A stretch of 64,000 nt of DNA from Campylobacter lari (GTDB taxonomy: Bacteria; Campylobacterota; Campylobacteria; Campylobacterales; Campylobacteraceae): contig NZ_CP011372.1 of assembly GCF_001017575.1 (NCBI RefSeq), forward strand, positions 1,116,001 to 1,180,000, read 5' to 3'. The translations under genes and the position numbers were made by a program. Positions 28,494 to 36,775 of the stretch are shown here, piece after piece. Below the pieces are notes generated by a model. It searched no databases, was not told the DNA's origin, and saw nothing but the letters and a program-made list of their open reading frames with translations. Each line of letters begins with the position of its first letter. The first letter of the stretch is position 1.

Positions 28494-30403
28494 AAATATA
28501 ATTTCATTCTATGATCATCATCGTATTTATATTGATGTAATGCTCTAGCTGCATCAAGTTTTATATAATACTCATTAGTTTTATTATAAAGTATTTGTAA
28601 ACCTACTGCATCTAAAAAATGCTCATCTGCTAATCTATCCCCTGAAGCTTTTTCATACCAAGCATAACCTACATCATAAAAAGGAGTAAAATAAAAATTA
28701 GTATTTGGTATATTTATTCTTATACCAAAGTTAGCTACTATGGTATTATCTCCATCACCTTCTCCATTATCATAAGCTCTTACTCCATAAGCTCCACCTA
28801 AAGAGGAACTCTCAGAAGAATCTAATTCAAAATTCCCTAATACCTTTTGATAGTTTATATTTAAAGTATGAGTAATGTATTCATTAATACTATAATAATT
28901 ATTCACACTAGCATTGAGTTTTCTAAACCAACCAAAGCCTTTGCCTCCACTTTTAGAGGTATCTCCAAATATAGTAGTACCATCATCATATACCTTACCC
29001 ACACTTATCTTAGCACTATAACTTAAGGTATTATTCTCAAAGCCTCTAAATAAACCTTCTAAACCCATACTACCTACATTAGAACTTTTATCAAAGGTTA
29101 AAAGATCTAAGGTTACATCACTAAGTATTTTATGATAAATACTTGAAGTAAAATATAAAGAGGAATTAGTATTAATCCATACAGGATAAGAAAAGTCTAT
29201 ACCAAAATTTCTAGAAGTACCATTAAAACCTAAGCCTTCATAATCCCCACCTAAAGAATAAGAGCCTTGAGATACGCTTGGAGTAATTTTTAAATTTCCT
29301 AAAAAGAAAGTATAACTAGCTCCATAGTTGATTTGATTTTCATTACTTGATTGTAAGTAAAAATTATAATAATCTCCCATATTAAATATAGAATTAAATC
29401 CCATACTAATACCAGCTCTAATATCCCCTGCACTTTCAATACCATAATTATCAGTATATAATAATACATTAGCCTTAGTATCAGGCACTACTTCTATAAC
29501 TACATCAGTTTCTCCTACATTCTCTCCTGCTTGTAAGCCTGCTAGGGTTTGTACTCCATACATTTCATTGACTTTATACACACTATCTTCTATTAACTTA
29601 GTAGAGATGATTTTACCTTTGATTCTTTCATTAAGCTTACTTTCTATGAAATAATCTTTTATAGTAGTTTTATTCTTTACTATATACTTACCTAAGGTTC
29701 CTAAGGCTATGTTTATTTGTACACTATCTTCAAATTCTTGTTGGGGTACATAAGCTGTTGCTGCAGGATAGCCATTAACTTGGAAATAATAAGCAATGAT
29801 ATTAGATATATCTTGTAAATCTTGTAAGCTAAATTTTCTAGTACTAAACTCACTAATAAGTAATTGTAAATCTTCTTCTTTAATACCTAGCTTTTTAAAG
29901 CTAGTGTTTTCATTAGTGATAACAAATTTGTATTTGGTTATTACTTTTTTAGTGGTGGTGTTAGTGTTAGAATTAGTAGAGTTAGTGTTAGAACTATTAT
30001 TGGTTTGGTTGTTTGTATTGTTATTAGTTGAGTTAGAATTGTTAGTTTCATCTTTTACACTAGTATTAGTTTTATCATTGTTTGTATTAGTATTAGTTTG
30101 GTTATTTAGATTGGTAGTGTCATTATTAGTTTGATTGTTAGTTTCCTCATTAGCTTCATCTTCTTGATTGAATTTTTCTTTTAAAGCTTTCTTTTTTTCT
30201 TCAAAGTCTTTTTTAGCTTCTTGGCTTTTTATATAATCATCTTTGGTTTTTAGATTTTCTTTGATAGCTTTGTTTTGAGGGAGGTTTCTATCAGGGGATA
30301 ATTCTATAACCTTTTCTATATCATTTTTAGCTATGGTAATACTTCCATTATTAGCATAGACTAAAGAGCTAAGTGCTATAGTGCTAAGTAAAAGTTTTTT
30401 CAT
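28472..30403 (-). CDS. Two-partner secretion outer-membrane transporter TpsB (FhaC/ShlB type)
   Basis: The 643-residue protein has a signal peptide (1-17), a charged helical plug region (about 25-82), an Asn/Thr/Ser-rich linker (84-151), one clear POTRA_2 domain (about 157-235, FSLQDLQDISNIIAYYFQVNGYPAATAYVP) and a ShlB-type 16-strand barrel to the C-terminus, which ends in the aromatic residue of GGVYF. It would export the TpsA proteins encoded upstream. The long simple-sequence linker is unusual; FhaC has a short one. It is the last gene of the island, 146 bases after tpsA, with two hairpins between. Confidence 0.9.
   Translation of the reverse strand: MKKLLLSTIALSSLVYANNGSITIAKNDIEKVIELSPDRNLPQNKAIKENLKTKDDYIKSQEAKKDFEEKKKALKEKFNQEDEANEETNNQTNNDTTNLNNQTNTNTNNDKTNTSVKDETNNSNSTNNNTNNQTNNSSNTNSTNSNTNTTTKKVITKYKFVITNENTSFKKLGIKEEDLQLLISEFSTRKFSLQDLQDISNIIAYYFQVNGYPAATAYVPQQEFEDSVQINIALGTLGKYIVKNKTTIKDYFIESKLNERIKGKIISTKLIEDSVYKVNEMYGVQTLAGLQAGENVGETDVVIEVVPDTKANVLLYTDNYGIESAGDIRAGISMGFNSIFNMGDYYNFYLQSSNENQINYGASYTFFLGNLKITPSVSQGSYSLGGDYEGLGFNGTSRNFGIDFSYPVWINTNSSLYFTSSIYHKILSDVTLDLLTFDKSSNVGSMGLEGLFRGFENNTLSYSAKISVGKVYDDGTTIFGDTSKSGGKGFGWFRKLNASVNNYYSINEYITHTLNINYQKVLGNFELDSSESSSLGGAYGVRAYDNGEGDGDNTIVANFGIRINIPNTNFYFTPFYDVGYAWYEKASGDRLADEHFLDAVGLQILYNKTNEYYIKLDAARALHQYKYDDDHRMKLYLSGGVYF
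29951..30154 (-). repeat. Asn/Thr-rich simple-sequence stretch in tpsB
   Basis: About 68 codons read almost only Asn, Thr and Ser (pattern NNQTNNDTTN, TNSTNSNTNT). On DNA it is an irregular AAT/ACT triplet repeat. Such imperfect triplet tracts can change length in frame, altering linker length without breaking the gene. Confidence 0.8.
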
Positions 30404-30493
30404 GGTTGTTTTTTCCTTTTATTTATATATTTTTAAAATTAAGAGTTTTTGTTTTTTAATATTTATTATTGATTAATCAAAATATTATTTAAT

Positions 30494-30543
30494 ACGAGTA
30501 TTCATTAATATACTCGTTATTACACTAGGATAAATCCTAGTGT
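30494..30543 (-). promoter_or_regulatory. Two tandem hairpins between tpsA and tpsB
   Basis: A perfect 10-bp stem (ACACTAGGAT, 2-base loop, 30522-30543) lies just after the tpsA stop, and an 8-bp stem (ACGAGTAT, 8-base loop, 30494-30517) follows. Neither has a T-run. They may slow or stabilise the transcript and set the TpsA to TpsB ratio; partial termination is possible. Confidence 0.5.
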
Positions 30544-30549
30544 GTATAA

Positions 30550-33500
30550 CTATATTCCACTTACTATACATGGATTCATAGTTTTAGAGTTATCACTAAC
30601 TATGCAGATTTTTCCTTTTTGCATAGGTGCAGTTTCATCAATATCATTTTTATCTTCTTCCTCTTCTAATGTTTTATTGCCTATTGAATGCAAATTAGAA
30701 GTTTGCTCAAACACCAAGGAATTATCCGAATCATTACTTGGTGGTTCTACTGGTTCGATAGGTATTGAAGGTATTTCTATTTCTCCACCACCATTATCTC
30801 CATTATTTTTTATGGAATCTAAGATAGGAATACCAACATTACTAACCTTGTCAAAGTTTCCATTGAGCGTAAAATACTCATATTGGTTTGCTTTAGCTTT
30901 TAATGATTCAAAATCATCTATAGAAATATCACTTTTATTTTTATCAAGTTGTGCTAAAAACATAAGATTTTTTATTTCAGAAGATATAGAACTTAATTCT
31001 CTATAAAAATTATTTAGTAAATCTTCACTTAAATTTTTATTGCTATTGATTGTGGATACTATTATGTTATACCTAGTTGCGAGTTCATCGATTTGTTTTT
31101 GATAATTTGTTTTGTTATATTTATCTTTTAAATCATTAATATTCTCCACTTTGCTCTGCAAATCTCTAATGAAACTTATCAACTTATCTTTGTTTGCCAT
31201 AGTGATATCATAATGCTTTTTAGCATCTTGTTTTAAATTGTTGAATTTATCTTGCACCCCTTCTTTAAACTTAGAATCAATCTTGTTATTTTTCGAGTAT
31301 GCAAGTAAGAAATCCATACTTTGCATTAATTTTTCAGCTTCGCTTGTTTTATCATCATATCTATCATCTAACAAAAACTCTGCTATAAACTGCACTTTCG
31401 ATTTTCTATCTGTTAAATTCCCATACGCTTCTAAAAGCTTTTTTAAATCACTATTTGCATTAATAGTTAAGTATTTTTTTAGATCTGAAATGATTTCATT
31501 ATTAATAATATCTTCATACAAATCCTCATTATCTAAAAACACATCGTTATCAAGATCAACTCTAGATACCTCACTAGGTTTTGTAGGGTCTGTTATAGTC
31601 GGGATTTTTGATGTGAATTCACTATATTTATCATTATTTATATAACTGACTTCACTTGCCCCACTAGTTGAAAAATCCCCAAAGTCATTAGCATAATGAT
31701 ATACTGTATTAGAATTATTTGTTCCAACTTTATTAGCTATAAATAAGTCTGTATTTACAGTCTTATTTTGATAAGACTTAGCATTTATAGAAGACCCGTC
31801 TTTAAAATATAGCGAAACATTCTTTATAGAACCACCACTATTTGAACATCCCCAAGAATTAGCGCCATTACATCCTAAAAATCCACCAGTGTATATAGAA
31901 TCTGTAGATTTTGCATCAATGTTTATCTTACCTTCTAAAGCTATGTTTTCTAAATTTGCACTATAGTTTTTTCCCGCAAATCCACCTACATAAGCTACAC
32001 CTTGTTGTTTTTTATTATCTACTTTTATACTTTCTAAATTCTTGATGTAAATATTACTAAGCTTTGCATTTTTACTTCCAATTTCACCTATAAATCCACC
32101 CACATTAGCAAAAGATCCACTAGAAGTTACATCTATATTTTTTACATTCTCCATTCTTACATCTCTGATGTAATTACCACTATACAACTGCCCAGCAAAT
32201 CCTCCAACAAAAGCTGGTAAATTTGGATTACCCTTTGCAATAATATTATCTATATTTTTAATAGATATTTTTTCAAAATTTCCTCTTGCATTACCTGCGA
32301 AACCACCTAAATTTACAGAACTTTGTCCTTTTTCAGCTCTTATATTTTCAATAGTATCTAAACTAATATCTGAAAAATTTCCTCCGGCAAGTCCTGCAAA
32401 ACCACCTATAAAAAATAAACCCTTATCTCTACCTATTGAAGTAATGTTAGATATATTTTTTAGTTCTATTTGTGAGATAGTATTATTTTCGGTTTTTCCA
32501 AAAACACCACCTACATAATCAACATTTTTAGCACTTATGCTATTGTTAGCATAATCAACTCTAAAGTCTTTAATAGTAGAATCTTTCGCATATCCAAAAA
32601 TCCCAACATAAGTATGTTTTTCATAATGCCTATTTGGATCTGCAGTAAAATCGATCTTAATATTTTTTAGACTAAAACCTTGTCCATCGAAATTTTTATT
32701 AAAAACTTTTTCATTATCATAGCCAATTATCATATTTGTACATTGCCCATCAATACAATAATTAGCATAGTTTTCGCCTTTAAAATCTATATCATTAGTA
32801 AGTCTATATCCATTAGCAGTCTCTCTAAAGCCTTTTTTATTATCATTCCAACCTTTAGCAAAATACCACCAATCCTGCACAGAACCTATATCAACATAGT
32901 TTTTATAACTTTTATTTAAATTACTAATATTATCAAATTCATTATATTTTCTTTCAGGATTAAAATAATACCCCGTAGCACTTAAATACAAATCCCCTTT
33001 ATTTGCATGTGATGTTTCTACACTAGGTGTTTTTATAGTTGAAATATCTGCATAAATTTCATTTGCATCAAGGTGAATTTTATTTCCAGCTTTAATTTGA
33101 TTTAGTGTTCCTTTATTAACTTCTGCCTTGAGTATGATTTTATTACCTTGTAAGATTAAGTTTTCTTTGACATCAATATTGCCCATATTAACCACATTGC
33201 CAAGTTTATCGCCTTTAAATACCGGAGAAAAATTTGATGCCATTTTAAAGAAATTCTCATAATCTGTGTTATTTAATGTACTAGTTGATGCCACAAAGCG
33301 ATTAGCGTCAATCCTACCTGTTTTAGTAATGATTATTCCATTAGGATTGATTAAAAAGACATTATTACCACCTGCATTCAATATACCTTCTATGGTAGAT
33401 TTACCCGCTCCATGAGCAATGTTTAGGTAGTTTTTACTATTACCTCCAAAGTTTACACTTTCTCCTTGACCTATATTAAAGCCACCACCCCATTGTATGA

Positions 33501-33675
33501 CTGAGTTTGGTCCTTTACCATTAATTTGCATATGACCATTGCCAGAAGTTATAGTCCCACTAGTCCCATGAGTAAATTTACCTCCACTAGGTAAAGCCAT
33601 TAGTGGAGAAAATAACATTGATACCGTTACACCTGAGAGTATGATATGACTTGTGAATTTACTTTGTTTATTCAT
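30550..33675 (-). CDS. TpsA exoprotein 1 (filamentous haemagglutinin-type adhesin)
   Basis: The 1041-residue protein has a signal peptide (about 1-27), then the TPS secretion domain (about 28-250) with NSVIQWGGGFNIG, NYLNIAHG and FLINPNGIIITKTGRIDANRFVAST; NPNGI is the hallmark. The middle (about 380-640) holds at least seven GLUG-like repeats (VGGFAG, VGGFIG), then a charged coiled region (about 720-900) and a stalk. The tail has Cys1024 and Cys1036 (C-x11-C), like the disulfide loop that tethers HMW1-type adhesins to their TpsB. Its start follows the previous tpsA by 3 bases (GGAGGATTATAAAATATG). Substrate and ligand are unknown. Confidence 0.88.
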   Translation of the reverse strand: MNKQSKFTSHIILSGVTVSMLFSPLMALPSGGKFTHGTSGTITSGNGHMQINGKGPNSVIQWGGGFNIGQGESVNFGGNSKNYLNIAHGAGKSTIEGILNAGGNNVFLINPNGIIITKTGRIDANRFVASTSTLNNTDYENFFKMASNFSPVFKGDKLGNVVNMGNIDVKENLILQGNKIILKAEVNKGTLNQIKAGNKIHLDANEIYADISTIKTPSVETSHANKGDLYLSATGYYFNPERKYNEFDNISNLNKSYKNYVDIGSVQDWWYFAKGWNDNKKGFRETANGYRLTNDIDFKGENYANYCIDGQCTNMIIGYDNEKVFNKNFDGQGFSLKNIKIDFTADPNRHYEKHTYVGIFGYAKDSTIKDFRVDYANNSISAKNVDYVGGVFGKTENNTISQIELKNISNITSIGRDKGLFFIGGFAGLAGGNFSDISLDTIENIRAEKGQSSVNLGGFAGNARGNFEKISIKNIDNIIAKGNPNLPAFVGGFAGQLYSGNYIRDVRMENVKNIDVTSSGSFANVGGFIGEIGSKNAKLSNIYIKNLESIKVDNKKQQGVAYVGGFAGKNYSANLENIALEGKINIDAKSTDSIYTGGFLGCNGANSWGCSNSGGSIKNVSLYFKDGSSINAKSYQNKTVNTDLFIANKVGTNNSNTVYHYANDFGDFSTSGASEVSYINNDKYSEFTSKIPTITDPTKPSEVSRVDLDNDVFLDNEDLYEDIINNEIISDLKKYLTINANSDLKKLLEAYGNLTDRKSKVQFIAEFLLDDRYDDKTSEAEKLMQSMDFLLAYSKNNKIDSKFKEGVQDKFNNLKQDAKKHYDITMANKDKLISFIRDLQSKVENINDLKDKYNKTNYQKQIDELATRYNIIVSTINSNKNLSEDLLNNFYRELSSISSEIKNLMFLAQLDKNKSDISIDDFESLKAKANQYEYFTLNGNFDKVSNVGIPILDSIKNNGDNGGGEIEIPSIPIEPVEPPSNDSDNSLVFEQTSNLHSIGNKTLEEEEDKNDIDETAPMQKGKICIVSDNSKTMNPCIVSGI
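33290..33435. repeat. TPS-domain DNA repeat, copy in tpsA 1
   Basis: This block is nearly identical to 36341-36485 in the neighbouring tpsA, around the NPNG motif. The two copies are in direct orientation about 3.05 kb apart and could recombine. Confidence 0.75.
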
Positions 33676-33678
33676 ATT

Positions 33679-36600
33679 TTATAATCCTCCAACTATACAA
33701 GGATTCATAGTTTTAAAATTATCGCTAACTATGCATGTAAGACCTTTTTGCTTTAAAGAACTCTCATCTATCTCTTCTTTACTTTCTTCTTCTTCAATAG
33801 CATGATCGCCTATTAAGTTAAGTGAAGCAGTTTGTTTAAATTCTAAATCTGTATCTGGTAATTCTGGTTTATTCGGATTATCTACATCAGGGCTTTGCGG
33901 ATTATGTACAAAATCCAATGCAAAATCCCCTGTAAATTTAAAATTAGTATAGCCGTATTCATTTTTTGCTATATTTTCATCATTAAGCTTAGTAGCTATG
34001 CCATTTACCGCATCTCTTTGATTTTTTAATGTTGTTGCCAAAGAATTGATTTTATCAAGACTAGCTAGATATTCAGGATCGTTTATTTTTCTTTTACCTG
34101 CTTCTATTTCTTTAACATAAGAATTATAAATTTCTAATTCTTTTTGATATTTTGCATAAGTTTCATAAAAAGAATTTTTACCATCTTTAAAGAGATGTTC
34201 TTGAGCTGCTACATACTCATCTTTTATTTTTAAAGCTTTATTGTATTTTGCATAAATATCTTTTAATTCAACTGTTTGATCAAATCCTGAATTTTTTTCT
34301 TTGAGTGTATCAAGAAAATCCAAACTTTGCTTAATAGAATCTAGCGTAATCTCAACCCCACCTACAGTACTTACATGAAATACAATCTCGCCAAATTTAT
34401 TAATACTTACTCTATATTTTCCGTTTAAGATATCATCCAATATAGCCTGAACTACTTCCTTATTGTACCATTCTTTTTGAAACTCAACTTTTTGATTTTT
34501 TATAGCTTCTACATCTGGTTTTTCATATGGAAATAAACCTGGTGTTCCATCAACATCTTCTGGTTTTTCATTAAAACTTGGCTTGGTGATATTTGCTATT
34601 TTTTGCTCAAATTCTTGTTTTAATTCATCGCCATTATAGCTCTGATCTGTTATACCCATATTTCCATAAGTATCGTTTAAAGTTCCATTTTTATAATAGA
34701 CAAATATATTATCATAAGTTTCATCAAAATCATTCTTTTGAGTTGTAAAGAAAAAATTATTTGTCTTTTGAGATCCAGTAGTTGTGATTGTAGCTTCTGG
34801 ATCAAAATATATAAAAATGTCTTTAAAATTTCTTTTATAGTTTGGCTGTCCGCTTCTATAATATCCCATAAATCCAGCAGCACTTCCCCATGCAGAACCA
34901 TTAGCATTAATGCTTTTTAAATTTTTTATAGCTATATTACTAAAACTAACTCCATCTTTTTGATAACCCATAAATTCACCTTCACCTATAAAACCACCTG
35001 CAGAAGCAGAGAAACCTTTTTTATTATCTGATTGAATATTAGATATGCCATCTAATGTAATATTATTCATTTTTAAATTAGAACTATTTAAAAATAAAAA
35101 TCCAGCAAAGCCGCCAGCTGTTGCACTAGAACAAGCCACATCATTACAACTAACCTTAATCTCATCTGTTCCGATTATTTCTATATTCTCAAATCCAGTA
35201 AACAGAGAAATAGGTACATCAATATAATCATAATCAATGCGTCCAACAAAACCACCGACTGCAACCATCTCATCAATATTTGAAGTACTTGCTTCAATTT
35301 TCTTTATATTGCTAAGCTTAATATTACTTGCTTCTTTAATATTATCCAAAGATCCAGCAAAACCACCTACAAAAAGATTACCATATTTTCCATTAGTTGC
35401 TTTGATATAGTCAATATTTTTAACAACTATATTATAAAATTTACTAAAAATATATCCATCTTCTCCTTCCACATCTCCAATAAGTCCACCTACATGACTT
35501 GCTCCTTCTGTTTTTATATATTTATTGTTATAATCAATAATCAAATCAGATATTCCACCAAAACCTTTAGAAGCTTTTCCAAATATTCCTACATATTGTA
35601 TATCATTTAACCCTGTTGTATCTATATACATATTTTTCAAGGTGTGACCTTGACCTAAAAATTTTCTATAAAAAGCATTATCATCCGAATAACCTATAAT
35701 CATATTGGTATACTCATTAGTTTGTTTTTTGCCATCACCATTTAAATCCAACCAATAATTCGCAAAATTTTGTCCTCCAAAATCCAAATCCGTTGTAAGT
35801 CTATAAAAAATTGGGGAATTTTTTCTAAAATCATCTCTTTCATTCCATCCTTTAGCAAAATGCCACCAATCTTGCACAGAATTTATAAAAACAGTCCCTT
35901 CTACAGCAAAATCCTTGCTAGCACCTTCCTTAAGAGCTAAAATTGTGTTTCCTGCACTTGTATTATAATAATATCCCGTAGCATCTAAATACGCATGACC
36001 TTTTCCATGAATTTCTATCGCTCTTCTACCAGGAGTATTACGATTTAATGAATTAGCATCTATACTAGCAGCATTAACATAAACTTCATTTCCTTGTAGG
36101 TTTATATTACCTGCTTTAATTATTCCAAATTTAACGCCATTGTGTTCTTTATCCCAACTAGTATCAGCATCTAAAAGTACTTTATTACCTTGAAATAAAA
36201 GACTATTCGCATTAATATTACCCATATTTACTACATTACCTGCTTTTTGTGGTTTAAATATAGGTGAAAAAGCTGCACCTTGTGCTTGTGTAGATTTAGC
36301 AAATTTCCACATATCATCATCACTCATCGACGAAGTCGAAGCCACAAAGCGATTAGCATTGATATTTCCTGTTTTAGTAATGATTACTCCATTAGGATTG
36401 ATTAAAAAGACATTATTACCACCTGCATTTAATAAACCTTCTATCATAGATTTACTAGTACCATGAGCAATGTTTAGGTAGTTTTGACCACTTTGTCCTT
36501 TTCCAAAATTAACTTGTGCATCTTTACCTATACTAAAGCCACCACCCCATTGTATGACTGAGTTTTTTCCATTACCCATAATATCCATGTTATTACCATT

Positions 36601-36750
36601 AATATTTATAGTCCCGCTAGTCCCATGAGTAAATTTACCCCCACTAGGTAAGTGATTTGGATTAAGTGGTTTATCTGCTGCCACCATAGGTGATAATAAC
36701 ATTGATACAGTTACACCTGAGAGTATGATATGATTTGCTAACTTTTTCAT
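33679..36750 (-). CDS. TpsA exoprotein 2 (filamentous haemagglutinin-type adhesin)
   Basis: The 1023-residue protein is a paralogue of the one downstream. Its signal peptide (about 1-25) and TPS domain (SVIQWGGGFSIG, FLINPNGVIITKTGNINANRFVAST) are close to identical to those of TpsA 1, while the middle has diverged. GLUG-like repeats (VGGLIG, VGGFAG, AGGFAG, AGGFIG) span about 380-640; a helical, coiled region follows (about 800-950). The tail again has C-x11-C (Cys1006 and Cys1018). It starts 25 bases after the passenger-like gene behind AAAAGG. One TpsB appears to serve both paralogues. Confidence 0.88.
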   Translation of the reverse strand: MKKLANHIILSGVTVSMLLSPMVAADKPLNPNHLPSGGKFTHGTSGTININGNNMDIMGNGKNSVIQWGGGFSIGKDAQVNFGKGQSGQNYLNIAHGTSKSMIEGLLNAGGNNVFLINPNGVIITKTGNINANRFVASTSSMSDDDMWKFAKSTQAQGAAFSPIFKPQKAGNVVNMGNINANSLLFQGNKVLLDADTSWDKEHNGVKFGIIKAGNINLQGNEVYVNAASIDANSLNRNTPGRRAIEIHGKGHAYLDATGYYYNTSAGNTILALKEGASKDFAVEGTVFINSVQDWWHFAKGWNERDDFRKNSPIFYRLTTDLDFGGQNFANYWLDLNGDGKKQTNEYTNMIIGYSDDNAFYRKFLGQGHTLKNMYIDTTGLNDIQYVGIFGKASKGFGGISDLIIDYNNKYIKTEGASHVGGLIGDVEGEDGYIFSKFYNIVVKNIDYIKATNGKYGNLFVGGFAGSLDNIKEASNIKLSNIKKIEASTSNIDEMVAVGGFVGRIDYDYIDVPISLFTGFENIEIIGTDEIKVSCNDVACSSATAGGFAGFLFLNSSNLKMNNITLDGISNIQSDNKKGFSASAGGFIGEGEFMGYQKDGVSFSNIAIKNLKSINANGSAWGSAAGFMGYYRSGQPNYKRNFKDIFIYFDPEATITTTGSQKTNNFFFTTQKNDFDETYDNIFVYYKNGTLNDTYGNMGITDQSYNGDELKQEFEQKIANITKPSFNEKPEDVDGTPGLFPYEKPDVEAIKNQKVEFQKEWYNKEVVQAILDDILNGKYRVSINKFGEIVFHVSTVGGVEITLDSIKQSLDFLDTLKEKNSGFDQTVELKDIYAKYNKALKIKDEYVAAQEHLFKDGKNSFYETYAKYQKELEIYNSYVKEIEAGKRKINDPEYLASLDKINSLATTLKNQRDAVNGIATKLNDENIAKNEYGYTNFKFTGDFALDFVHNPQSPDVDNPNKPELPDTDLEFKQTASLNLIGDHAIEEEESKEEIDESSLKQKGLTCIVSDNFKTMNPCIVGGL
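36341..36485. repeat. TPS-domain DNA repeat, copy in tpsA 2
   Basis: This is the direct-repeat partner of 33290-33435 and encodes the same conserved NPNG region of the TPS domain. Confidence 0.75.
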
Positions 36751-36775
36751 AATTAATCCTTTTTGGTATATTGCT

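Noticed and set aside
29951-30154. CRISPR array or minisatellite
   Set aside because: The repeats are irregular triplets coding for Asn/Thr in an intact frame, with no spacers.
30494-30543. Intrinsic terminator after tpsA
   Set aside because: The stems are perfect but no T-run follows on the coding strand, and tpsB in the same direction is needed for export.
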